Assembly (NCBI GenBank): GCA_015488125.1
Contig: WFOJ01000179.1
Coordinates: 1-9,545, forward strand
Direction of reading: 5' to 3'
DNA: 9,545 bases
From: Mariprofundaceae bacterium
Lineage (GTDB): Bacteria > Pseudomonadota > Zetaproteobacteria > Mariprofundales > Mariprofundaceae
Both the position numbers and the translations under genes were made by a program. The notes under the pieces were generated by a model. The model saw only the letters and a program-made list of their open reading frames with translations. It searched no databases and was not told the DNA's origin. The first letter of the stretch is position 1; the number at the start of each line of letters is the position of its first letter. This document shows, in pieces, positions 1-6,876 of this stretch.

Positions 1-1124
1 ATCGACTAAAGGGTCTGCATATGCAGGTATATGTGTATGATCCCTTTATTTCCGACGAACGGGCTGCCGATATGGGCGTGATCAAGGTTGCCAGCGTCGG
101 TGAACTGGCTGATCTGGTCGATATTCTGACGGTGCACGTGCCTTTGCTGGAGAGCACCCGTCATCTTGTTGATGCAGAGATTCTTGGCCGTCTGAAACCA
201 GGTAGTATTATCGTCAACTGTGCTCGTGGCGGCATTGTTGATGAGCAGGCGCTGTATGAAGCCTGCCAGTCGGGGCATTTGCGGGCAGCGGCGCTGGATG
301 TGTATGAACAGGAACCTGCACGGGATCATCCCTTGTTTGAACTGGATAATGTTTATTGCACGCCGCATATTGGCGCTTCCAGTGACGAAGCGCAGGAAAA
401 TGTAGCCGTGCAGGTTGCCGAGCAAATGGCCGATTATTTGCTGCATGGTATCATCAATAATGCCGTGAATGTGCCTTCGCTTTCTGGCGATGAAGCCCGT
501 GAACTCGCACCTTACAGCGAACTGGCCCTGCGCCTTGGCACCTTTATGGGGCAATGGCTGGAGCCAGGGTATGACCGGGTGGAGATTCACTTTGAGGGCA
601 AGGCTGCATCACTGAACCGCAAACCACTGATCAACGCCGTGTTGCAGGGACTGTTGTCGCAGAGTATGGATGAGGTCAATGCTGTGAATGCCGGTGTGCT
701 GGCAAGGGATCGCGGCATTGAGGTTGATGAAATCGCCCGCGAACATTCAGATCACTTCAGCAGCCTGATCCGGCTGGTGGTGCAAGGGGATCATGGCGAG
801 CGCTGTATTGCCGGCACCCTGTTTGATGAGTCCCGGCCGCGTCTGGTATCGCTTGATCGTTGCGATATTGAAATTGCGCCACAGGGCGAAATGCTGTTTT
901 TGCAAAATATCGATCGTCCCGGCGTGATTGCTTCAGTCGGCGCCATGCTGGCGCATCACAATATCAATATTGGCGATTTCCGTCTTGGCCGCAGTGATAA
1001 CCGCGAATATGCCGTTTCACTGGTCAGCGTCGATTCTGTGCCGTCCGATGAAGTGATTGCACAACTGGCAGCGCTGGAACATATCACCTGTGTTCGTCGT
1101 ATTTGCCTGCCTGAGCTGTCATGA
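1..1124 (+). CDS. serA: D-3-phosphoglycerate dehydrogenase, 5'-truncated by the window edge
   Basis: This enzyme catalyses the first committed step of serine synthesis, NAD-dependent oxidation of 3-phosphoglycerate to 3-phosphohydroxypyruvate, in the cytosol. The frame is open from the left edge (codons from base 3), so the ATG at 21 is internal. About 150 residues are missing, including the start of the Rossmann fold and its glycine motif. What remains shows the catalytic triad of the D-2-hydroxyacid dehydrogenase family: Arg in CARGGIVD (codon 225-227), Glu in YEQEP (312-314) and His in TPHIGAS (366-368). A middle allosteric-substrate-binding-like region follows, then a C-terminal ACT domain (about 891-1110, NIDRPGVIASVG) that usually binds serine for feedback inhibition. 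This is the long, three-domain PGDH type, normally about 525 residues. The stop overlaps the hisZ start by 4 bp (ATGA), which suggests translational coupling. Confidence 0.96.
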   Translation, partial: RLKGLHMQVYVYDPFISDERAADMGVIKVASVGELADLVDILTVHVPLLESTRHLVDAEILGRLKPGSIIVNCARGGIVDEQALYEACQSGHLRAAALDVYEQEPARDHPLFELDNVYCTPHIGASSDEAQENVAVQVAEQMADYLLHGIINNAVNVPSLSGDEARELAPYSELALRLGTFMGQWLEPGYDRVEIHFEGKAASLNRKPLINAVLQGLLSQSMDEVNAVNAGVLARDRGIEVDEIAREHSDHFSSLIRLVVQGDHGERCIAGTLFDESRPRLVSLDRCDIEIAPQGEMLFLQNIDRPGVIASVGAMLAHHNINIGDFRLGRSDNREYAVSLVSVDSVPSDEVIAQLAALEHITCVRRICLPELS

Positions 1125-2086
1125 GTTGGCAGGCTCCCGTTCCCGGTGTTAATGATATTTTCGGCGGTGAGGCACGTGCGCTACGGCGTTTGCAAGGCAA
1201 TGTACTGAAGCTGTTTGCCGAACACGGCTACGATGAAGTCATTCCACCACTGCTGGAGCGTCCTGATGTGCTGCTGGCTGGTGCCGGACGTTTTCTGATG
1301 AACAACACACTGGTGTTTAATGACCCTGAAGCCCGTGGCCAGCTAGCCGTGCGCTCGGACATGACACCACAGATTGCACGCATCGCGGCCACCCGCTTGC
1401 AGCATGAGGCGCAGTTAAAATTGTGCTATTCCGGGCCGGTGGTACAGGCACGGGGCGATCATTTTGATGGCCGCAGACAGCAATGGCAAACAGGTGTTGA
1501 ATGCCTGGGGGATCGCAGTGAACGCTGTGATCTGGAAATCCTGCATCTGGCTGCCCTGAGCATGCTGACAGCGGGTTTTGTCGAGCCTGTATTGCAAATT
1601 GGTCATGTGGGCATTGTGCAGGCATTATGCGCGGGGAGTCGGCATCGTTTGGCTGACTGGGTGGAGGTGTTGCAACATCGTTCTGCCGACGATGTGCAAT
1701 TACTGCTGGCTGATGATCAACTGGATGAAAAGCGGGCGCAGGCGCTGCTCGATGTTGCCAGGATGCAGGCCAATCAGGCATGGCTGCAACAGCATGCCGA
1801 TGCCTTTGGCGCAGATTTCGCCGCTGCCGCCAATCATTTACTGCAACTGGAGGCAGCAGCCGGCGAACTGCTTGGCGAGAATGTGACGATCCTTGCCGAT
1901 GCTGCACTGATGCCGCATTTTCTCTATCATAGCGGCCTGATTTTCAGAGGTTATACGCCTCATATCCATAGCGCCGTACTGTGTGGCGGACGCTATGATG
2001 AAATGATGGCAGCGCATGGGCGTGCTATGCCGGCGATTGGCTTTTCGTTTGATTTGCAACGCTGGGCGCAGCATGCTGCCGCCTGA
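1121..2086 (+). CDS. hisZ: ATP phosphoribosyltransferase regulatory subunit HisZ
   Basis: HisZ is a catalytically inactive histidyl-tRNA synthetase paralog. It assembles with short-form HisG to make the active, histidine-regulated first enzyme of histidine synthesis. The 321-residue protein has the class II synthetase core: a motif-2-like segment RSDMTPQIAR (residues 78-87), a GGRYDEM segment (289-295) and a motif-3-like AIGFSFD near the end. It stops there, without the C-terminal anticodon-binding domain of true HisRS. The RSDMTPQ version of motif 2 is the HisZ form rather than the HisRS form. The ATG overlaps the serA stop. hisZ next to purA is a known arrangement in several proteobacteria (for example Pseudomonas); serA upstream is less usual. 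No hisG lies in the window, so the partner must be elsewhere. Confidence 0.93.
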   Translation: MSWQAPVPGVNDIFGGEARALRRLQGNVLKLFAEHGYDEVIPPLLERPDVLLAGAGRFLMNNTLVFNDPEARGQLAVRSDMTPQIARIAATRLQHEAQLKLCYSGPVVQARGDHFDGRRQQWQTGVECLGDRSERCDLEILHLAALSMLTAGFVEPVLQIGHVGIVQALCAGSRHRLADWVEVLQHRSADDVQLLLADDQLDEKRAQALLDVARMQANQAWLQQHADAFGADFAAAANHLLQLEAAAGELLGENVTILADAALMPHFLYHSGLIFRGYTPHIHSAVLCGGRYDEMMAAHGRAMPAIGFSFDLQRWAQHAAA

Positions 2087-2149
2087 CGCAGACATGATGA
2101 AAGTCAAACATCGTGTCGTCGAGGCGACGGAATAAAGGCGGGAAGATTT

Positions 2150-3439
2150 ATGAAAAACACGATTACCATCGGCATTCAGTGGGGAGACGAAGGCAAGGGC
2201 AAGATTGTTGACCTGCTGGCTCCCGAGGCTGATGTGGTGGCGCGCTTTCAGGGTGGGCCAAATGCGGGCCATACACTGATTATTGGCAATCAAAAAACTG
2301 TACTGCACCATATTCCCTCAGGTATTCTGCATCATAACACCCTGTGCCTGATCGGCAACGGCACAGTGCTGGATGCAGTGGAATTGCGCGATGAAATTCG
2401 CTTGCTGGAAGACTCCGGCGTGCCGGTAGCGGAACGTCTGCGCGTTTCTGATCGTTGTCAACTGATTCTGCCGTACCATCGGGCGCTGGATGCAGCGCGT
2501 GAGGTGGCACGCGGCGCAGGCCGCATTGGTACCACCGGGCGCGGCATTGGCCCTTGTTACGAAGATAAGGCCTGCCGTCGTGGTATTCGCCTGTGTGATT
2601 TGAACAGCCGCAATCTGGATGAACGCCTGGAGCGTAATCTCAAACTGGTTAACTTCATGCTCAGCGAATACCTGAATGCCGAGCCGGTCTCTCGCGATAC
2701 AGTGGAAGAAGCGCTGGCGCTGGCACGGCAGCATGTATTGCCGCTGGCGGCTGATGTGCCCATGCTGTTGCATCAGCAGCGTCGGGCTGGTGCCAGCATT
2801 CTGTATGAAGGTGCGCAAGGCACCATGCTGGATATTGATCATGGCACCTATCCTTTTGTGACATCGTCCAACACCGTTGCCGGCGCGGCGCTCGCCGGTC
2901 TGGGCGTCGGCCCGAATGCCGTGGAAGAAGTGATTGGCGTAGCCAAGGCGTACATGACCCGCGTTGGCGCCGGCCCTTTTCCCACCGAATTGTATAACGC
3001 CGAAGGCATGAATCATGCCGCAGGCAAACATCTGGCAGAAGCAGGTCATGAGTTTGGCAGCACCACCGGACGTCCCCGCCGGACGGGCTGGTTTGATGCT
3101 ATTGTGACGCGGCATGCGGTACGCATTAACGGTATCACATCACTGGCCATCACCAAACTGGATGTGCTCGATGGCCTGGAAGAAGTGAAACTATGCACGG
3201 GCTACATATTAAATGGCCGGATGCTGGAATATATTCCGGCAGATGCCGCTGCCTTCGCCGCTTGTGAACCGGTGTATGAAACCATGCCTGGCTGGCAGCA
3301 ATCCACCTATGGTGTAACGAACGCTGATCAGTTACCGCAAGCAGCCCGTCATTTCGTGCAGCGCATCGCCGAATTATGCGAAGCTCCTGTCAGCATGATT
3401 TCCACCGGCCCGGATCGCGAACATATTTGTCATCTTTGA
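2150..3439 (+). CDS. purA: Adenylosuccinate synthetase
   Basis: PurA condenses IMP and aspartate with GTP to give adenylosuccinate, the first step from IMP toward AMP, in the cytosol as a homodimer. At 429 residues it is the normal bacterial length. It contains the P-loop-like QWGDEGKGK (residues 10-18) with catalytic Asp13, and GPNAGHT with catalytic His41. It also has GTTGRGIGP, the IMP-site segment EGAQGTMLDIDHGTYPF, the aspartate-loop segment GSTTGRPRRTGW (303-314) and the guanine-specificity segment TKLDVLDGL, and it ends with STGPDREH. No key residue is missing. The start is supported by GGAAG at 2141-2145. The 63-bp gap after hisZ holds only a short GC-rich 5-bp hairpin (2117-2129) and no clear promoter, so co-transcription with serA-hisZ is plausible. 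Confidence 0.98.
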   Translation: MKNTITIGIQWGDEGKGKIVDLLAPEADVVARFQGGPNAGHTLIIGNQKTVLHHIPSGILHHNTLCLIGNGTVLDAVELRDEIRLLEDSGVPVAERLRVSDRCQLILPYHRALDAAREVARGAGRIGTTGRGIGPCYEDKACRRGIRLCDLNSRNLDERLERNLKLVNFMLSEYLNAEPVSRDTVEEALALARQHVLPLAADVPMLLHQQRRAGASILYEGAQGTMLDIDHGTYPFVTSSNTVAGAALAGLGVGPNAVEEVIGVAKAYMTRVGAGPFPTELYNAEGMNHAAGKHLAEAGHEFGSTTGRPRRTGWFDAIVTRHAVRINGITSLAITKLDVLDGLEEVKLCTGYILNGRMLEYIPADAAAFAACEPVYETMPGWQQSTYGVTNADQLPQAARHFVQRIAELCEAPVSMISTGPDREHICHL

Positions 3440-3477
3440 TGACGACTACATCCTTATGATAAAGCAATGGAGTACGC

Positions 3478-4416
3478 ATGTCTGAACGTCAACATCATCA
3501 CCTGATTATTTTAGGCTCCGGCCCGGCGGGCTATTCGGCGGCGATTTATGCCGCCCGCGCCAACTTACACCCTCTTGTCTTGCAAGGTATTCAGCCGGGC
3601 GGTCAATTGACCACAACGACAGACGTGGATAACTATCCTGGCTATAAGGATGGCGTACAGGGACCGGCAATGATGGAAGATTTCAAAGCGCAGGCAGAAC
3701 GCTTTGGCACCATCGTCGAATGGGATCACATCAACAACGTGGATCTTTCCGTGCGTCCTTTCCTGCTGAATGGCGACAATGGCCAGTATAGCTGTGATGC
3801 ATTGATTATCGCCACTGGCGCTTCGGCCAAATACCTTGGCCTTGAAAGTGAACAGGCGTTTGCTGGTCGCGGTGTTTCAGCCTGTGCGACCTGTGATGGT
3901 TTTTTCTATCGCAATCAGGAAGTTGTTGTCGTCGGCGGCGGCGATACAGCCGTGGAAGAAGCGATTTATCTGGCCAATATTTGCAGCAAGGTCACAGTGG
4001 TGCATCGCCGTGATGCCCTGCGGGCCGAGAAAGTCATGCAGGATCGCCTGCTGGCACTGGACAATGTGGAGATGGCCTGGAACAGCGTGCTTGATGAGGT
4101 GCTGGGGGATGACAGTGGCGTAACCGGCGTTCGCCTGCGCTCCACTGTGGATGGTAGCACCCGTGAACTGGCCGTGCATGGCGTGTTTATCGCCATCGGT
4201 CATCAGCCGAATACGGCTTTTCTTGACGGTCAGGTCGAATGCGATGAAGCCGGCTACATCAAGGTGCGCGGACGCAGCACAGCGACTTCGGTCGATGGCG
4301 TGTTTGCTGCCGGAGACGTGGCCGATCCGGTCTATCGTCAGGCCATTACCAGTGCCGGTGAAGGCTGCAAGGCAGCGCTGGATGCTGAACGCTGGCTGAG
4401 CGCAGCTACGTTGTAG
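3478..4416 (+). CDS. trxB: Thioredoxin reductase (NADPH)
   Basis: This FAD flavoenzyme passes electrons from NADPH to thioredoxin in the cytosol. The 312 residues match the low-molecular-weight bacterial type. In order: FAD-binding GSGPAGYSAA (residues 13-22), the QPGGQLTTT and DVDNYPG segments, the redox-active CATC (Cys136 and Cys139) followed by DGFF, the NADPH-binding GGGDTAVEEA, HRRDALRAEK for the NADP phosphate, and the C-terminal FAD motif GVFAAGDV. It ends with RQAITSAGEGCKAA. The start is supported by GGAG at 3469-3472, five bases before the ATG. The gene lies 38 bp after purA and 44 bp before the kinase-like gene. A bare TATGAT (3455-3460) lies upstream, but I find no properly spaced -35 for it. 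Confidence 0.97.
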   Translation: MSERQHHHLIILGSGPAGYSAAIYAARANLHPLVLQGIQPGGQLTTTTDVDNYPGYKDGVQGPAMMEDFKAQAERFGTIVEWDHINNVDLSVRPFLLNGDNGQYSCDALIIATGASAKYLGLESEQAFAGRGVSACATCDGFFYRNQEVVVVGGGDTAVEEAIYLANICSKVTVVHRRDALRAEKVMQDRLLALDNVEMAWNSVLDEVLGDDSGVTGVRLRSTVDGSTRELAVHGVFIAIGHQPNTAFLDGQVECDEAGYIKVRGRSTATSVDGVFAAGDVADPVYRQAITSAGEGCKAALDAERWLSAATL

Positions 4417-4460
4417 CGCCGCATACGCATTCACCGAAACAAGCAACACAAGCGGCTGTC

Positions 4461-5333
4461 ATGCAACACCTGGCGATCAGTATTCTGCACGATCTTCAGA
4501 CGCACTGGCCGCAGCCGCTTCGCTTGCAACGGGTGGAGGCACTGCACGGCGGCTCCATCAGTCAAAGCATGGCCTTGCATTGTCAGGGTATCAGCTTTTT
4601 TGCCAAGGTGCAGTCGTCTCGCCATGCCGCCATGTTTGCCGCTGAATGCGTAGGCCTGCAAACCATGCGCCAGGCGGGCTGCCGGGTGCCTCGTCCGATT
4701 TGTCAAGGTGGCGATGAACGGCATGCCTGGCTGATACTCGAATTTATCCCCCTGTCATCACGAGGTGATGCCGCGCTGGCAGGCCGGCAACTGGCTAGCA
4801 TGCATCGCCATGGCGCTGATTATTTCGGCTTTCCTGACGATAACTTCATCGGCCTGACTCCTCAACAGAACACGCCTTGCCACAGCTGGCCGACATTCTT
4901 CCGCGAATACCGCCTGCTGCCGCAATACCGGTGGCTACAGGAAAAAGGCCTGGTTGACCGCCATATGCAGGCTGATTTTGAGCGCCTGCTGGATCAACTG
5001 GACGATCTTCTGGGCGGGCATCAGCCCCGGCCTTCACTGTTACATGGCGATTTATGGTCAGGCAACCATGCTTATGATAACCATGGCCAGCCCGTCATGT
5101 TTGATCCAGCCTGCTATTATGGCGACCGTGAAGCGGATCTGGCCATGACCCGTTTGTTTGGTGGTTTTCCGGCTGCATTTTATGAGGCTTATGAACAAGC
5201 CTGGCCACTTCCTGAGGGTGCAGCGATGCGCGCCACCCTTTACAATCTGTACCACATCTTCAACCACGCCAATCTCTTTGGCCGCAGCTATATGATGCAG
5301 GCGGCCAGCATGTTGCGCGAATTATTGCACTAA
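4461..5333 (+). CDS. Fructosamine kinase family protein (YniA/FN3K-like)
   Basis: This is a member of the fructosamine/ketosamine-3-kinase family within the protein-kinase-like fold. Characterised relatives phosphorylate sugar amines on glycated proteins or small molecules so that the adduct falls apart, a deglycation repair; the bacterial substrate is often unknown. The 290 residues are the family's usual length. Visible elements are the glycine-rich loop HGGSIS (residues 29-34), Lys49 in FFAKV as the ATP-contacting lysine, Glu93 with Phe in LEFIP at the hinge, the catalytic HGDLWSGN (His195, Asp197, Asn202) and the metal-binding FDPACYYGDRE with Asp215. Residue 32 is Ser, where plant and animal FN3Ks have a redox-active Cys. 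The ribosome-binding site is poor, so the start is likely but not certain. Specific substrate unknown. Confidence 0.9.
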   Translation: MQHLAISILHDLQTHWPQPLRLQRVEALHGGSISQSMALHCQGISFFAKVQSSRHAAMFAAECVGLQTMRQAGCRVPRPICQGGDERHAWLILEFIPLSSRGDAALAGRQLASMHRHGADYFGFPDDNFIGLTPQQNTPCHSWPTFFREYRLLPQYRWLQEKGLVDRHMQADFERLLDQLDDLLGGHQPRPSLLHGDLWSGNHAYDNHGQPVMFDPACYYGDREADLAMTRLFGGFPAAFYEAYEQAWPLPEGAAMRATLYNLYHIFNHANLFGRSYMMQAASMLRELLH

Positions 5334-5370
5334 GCTGAATGGAATCGCTGGACGTTGTCGATACAAGCGG

Positions 5371-5391
5371 CATGATTGCGATTCGATCATG
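5371..5391 (+). repeat. Inverted repeat CATGAT-N9-ATCATG
   Basis: A perfect 6-bp inverted repeat with a 9-base spacer lies 38 bases after the kinase-like stop codon. As RNA it can extend by one G·U and one G-C pair to an 8-bp stem with a 5-base loop. No U-run follows, so an intrinsic terminator is unlikely. An operator site for the downstream pair is possible but unproven. Confidence 0.4.
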
Positions 5392-5441
5392 AGATACTAA
5401 CTTGAGTCATATAACGTGAAATATTAACACCACCTGGATGC

Positions 5442-5457
5442 GTGAGATTTCCCTCAC
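5442..5457 (+). repeat. Inverted repeat GTGAG-N6-CTCAC
   Basis: A perfect 5-bp inverted repeat lies 30 bases before the start codon at 5487. It looks like a small operator, but the half-sites do not fit the CRP pattern TGTGA-N6-TCACA, because the GTGA and TCAC halves are 8 bases apart. At this size, chance occurrence cannot be excluded. Confidence 0.3.
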
Positions 5458-5474
5458 TTTCAGGACGTGGCGAC

Positions 5475-5483
5475 GGGAGGAGG
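5475..5483 (+). promoter_or_regulatory. Strong ribosome-binding site deciding the start at 5487
   Basis: The run GGGAGGAGG ends 3 bases before ATG 5487 and offers a GGAGG (5476-5480) at 6 bases. It would lie inside the coding sequence if the in-frame GTG at 5442 were used. It therefore supports the shorter protein. Confidence 0.8.
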
Positions 5484-5486
5484 CAG

Positions 5487-6509
5487 ATGGATATTGAATT
5501 TCATTACTGGATGACGGGTTTGATTGCGCTGCGCGCGGGTTTTACCACGGAGGAAGCCAAAACCATTGCCTATGCCTCTGAATATGTGGATGAGAACGAT
5601 GTCTGCCTGACCATCCGGGATAAGAGCGGCCACCGACCCGATTATCATAATTTTATCAGTCAGACCATGAATATCCTCAAGCCCCGGCGTGAACTGATGC
5701 GCATTTATCCGATTTTCCACTTTATTCCCGGTGAACCGGATGCGGTGAGCGCCCGGCGACGCGACGGTTGCATGCATTTGCTGAATACCACGCCGGATAG
5801 CGGCAATGCCAACGCCATGATGGAAGCCGCCTTCAAGGCCCATGAAGATACACGCTTGTATCGTATCGGTATTGCCACGCATGCCTACGTGGATACCTGG
5901 GCACATCAGAATTTTGTTGGCTGGAACGATCATTTTAATAACATCGGCATGGATCCCAAACCCAATGTTGGTCATGCGGATGCCGAACATCACCCGGATT
6001 GGGTCAGTCACATCTGGATTGATGAACGGCTGGTTGAGGCGGATGTTAGCAATAAATCCCGCTTCCTGGCAGCAGCAGAACGTTTGTTTCAGCATTATTG
6101 CAGTTATTTGCAGGGGCAGGGCCGCGAGAATCGCAGCACCCGGTGGGCGGCACTGGAAGAAGAACTGCTGCTGTTGATGGGGCGCACCTATACGGGTAGC
6201 AGGGCGAATTATGCAAAAGAGCGTCTGCAAGGCTATCGGAAAACCTTGTCAGACTGGGAGGATTTTGACGAATCCCTGTGGTTTGATGCTGCCGTGGAAA
6301 CCTGTGTGCACGGTCTGAAGGATTCCTTTGAAGGGCTGCGCGCTGAGTTTACCGTGTTTCATGATGAATATGTCTGGCGGGATGCCGAGCATTGTGAAGC
6401 CAGCGACTGGTTTCGCTTTCAGGAAGCGGTGAAAGAACACGAACGTGAAATGCTGGATTTGTTGTCACCGACCTTCAAAACAATGGGACTGGATTTGCGC
6501 ATCCTGTGA
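5487..6509 (+). CDS. DUF6765-like protein, possible zinc-dependent phospholipase-C-like fold
   Basis: This is an uncharacterised 340-residue protein resembling the DUF6765 family from memory: its N-terminus MDIEFHYW, followed by AYASEYVDENDV (residues 28-39), is typical. No signal peptide or membrane segment is visible. Candidate metal ligands are His6, Asp35, Asp38, an HAYVDTWAH block (His132, Asp136, His140), His149, and GHADAEHHPD (His163, Asp165, His168, His169). The H-x3-D-x3-H block in a helical protein recalls the zinc-dependent phospholipase C/GPI-phospholipase D group (PF00882). That relation is my inference, and family members have no assigned reaction that I know of. The C-terminal third is rich in charged and aromatic residues and probably helical. 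The ATG at 5487 is chosen for its strong ribosome-binding site. The stop overlaps the next gene by 4 bp, which points to joint function. Confidence 0.8.
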   Translation: MDIEFHYWMTGLIALRAGFTTEEAKTIAYASEYVDENDVCLTIRDKSGHRPDYHNFISQTMNILKPRRELMRIYPIFHFIPGEPDAVSARRRDGCMHLLNTTPDSGNANAMMEAAFKAHEDTRLYRIGIATHAYVDTWAHQNFVGWNDHFNNIGMDPKPNVGHADAEHHPDWVSHIWIDERLVEADVSNKSRFLAAAERLFQHYCSYLQGQGRENRSTRWAALEEELLLLMGRTYTGSRANYAKERLQGYRKTLSDWEDFDESLWFDAAVETCVHGLKDSFEGLRAEFTVFHDEYVWRDAEHCEASDWFRFQEAVKEHEREMLDLLSPTFKTMGLDLRIL

Positions 6510-6814
6510 AGCAGCCAACAGATCAAACGACAAGAGACGAACCGATCAAGCCATTTGTCACCGATCAGTGTACCTTGTTTCCCGATGGCGATTGGGGGGG
6601 CTGTTGCGTGGAACATGACCGTGCATACTGGCGCGGTGGAACGCGTCAACAACGGCGGCAGGCTGATATTGAACTGATGCGCTGCGTCGCTGCCAAAGGG
6701 CACCCGTGGATTGCCATGATCATGTATGCCGGGGTCCGTATTGGCGGCACGCCATGGCTGCCAACCCCGTGGCGCTGGGGCTTTGGTTACAAATACCCCC
6801 GGGGTTATCGTTAA
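6506..6814 (+). CDS. Small phospholipase-A2-like protein with CCxxHD motif
   Basis: This 102-residue protein probably starts at GTG 6506, overlapping the upstream stop (GTGA) without a strong ribosome-binding site of its own, as in translational coupling. Residues 17-46 read as a PLA2-like active-site helix: DQCTLFPDG (20-28), then CCVEHD (33-38) followed by AYWRGGT. In secreted phospholipases A2 the CCxxHD His is catalytic and the Asp holds calcium; here they would be His37 and Asp38. Cys22, Cys33, Cys34 and Cys60 could form disulfides. A conserved-looking tail follows, with a hydrophobic WIAMIMYAGVRIGG (68-81) and a Trp/Pro/Gly-rich segment. The canonical calcium loop YGCYCGxGG is absent, and no signal peptide is seen. 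Enzyme activity is inferred from the motif only. The gene is real by its coupling, codon use and motif. Confidence 0.75.
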   Translation: MKQPTDQTTRDEPIKPFVTDQCTLFPDGDWGGCCVEHDRAYWRGGTRQQRRQADIELMRCVAAKGHPWIAMIMYAGVRIGGTPWLPTPWRWGFGYKYPRGYR

Positions 6815-6826
6815 CCATAAGGTTAA
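6811..6826 (+). repeat. Inverted repeat TTAACC-ATAA-GGTTAA at the end of the PLA2-like gene
   Basis: A perfect 6-bp inverted repeat with a 4-base loop spans the stop codon (TAA at 6812-6814). It is AT-rich, and only CTTTT at 6832-6836 follows at a distance, so it is a weak terminator candidate at best. The 62-base gap before mltB otherwise shows no convincing promoter. Confidence 0.35.
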
Positions 6827-6876
6827 GACTCGCTTTTGGCATTGCCATTCCTGTATAGCTTTCTAGGCTTCACAGC

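Larger units (their letters stand above)
5334..5486. other. Largest non-coding gap, probable promoter region of the following two-gene unit
   Basis: This 153-base stretch between the fructosamine-kinase-like gene and the DUF6765-like gene is AT-richer than its surroundings in its middle part (about 5395-5430). It contains a perfect inverted repeat CATGAT-N9-ATCATG (5371-5391), a -10-like TATAAC (5410-5415), a TATTAA (5422-5427) preceded by TTGAGT (5402-5407) at a short 14-base spacing, and a second inverted repeat GTGAG-N6-CTCAC (5442-5457). No promoter with standard spacing stands out. A promoter here is therefore an inference from position and composition, not a firm call. Confidence 0.35.

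Noticed and set aside
2117..2129. Hairpin CGTCG-AGG-CGACG between hisZ and purA as a terminator or attenuator
   Set aside because: The 5-bp stem with a 3-base loop has no T-run, no leader peptide and no alternative structure that I could see.
2318..3115. Long antisense open frame (265 codons) opposite purA
   Set aside because: It lies wholly opposite a fully conserved purA, has no ribosome-binding site or recognisable motif, and is composition-driven. The same holds for antisense frames at 6-590, 1317-1907, 3877-4449 and 5460-6230.
3427..3460. Possible trxB promoter: TTGTCA (3427-3432) and TATGAT (3455-3460)
   Set aside because: Each box is a 5/6 match, but the spacing is 22 bases, too long for a standard sigma-70 promoter.
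4405..4417. Hairpin GCTAC-GTT-GTAGC at the trxB stop as a terminator
   Set aside because: Only a 5-bp stem, overlapping the stop codon, with no following T-run.
5442..5486. GTG at 5442 as the start of the DUF6765-like gene
   Set aside because: It has no ribosome-binding site, and the strong GGGAGGAGG before ATG 5487 would fall inside the gene. The family's usual N-terminus begins at MDIEFHYW.
6781..6876. Promoter or terminator between the PLA2-like and mltB-like genes
   Set aside because: TTGGCA and TGTATAG occur, but the spacing is about 12 bases. The inverted repeat at 6811-6826 is AT-rich and not followed directly by a T-run.
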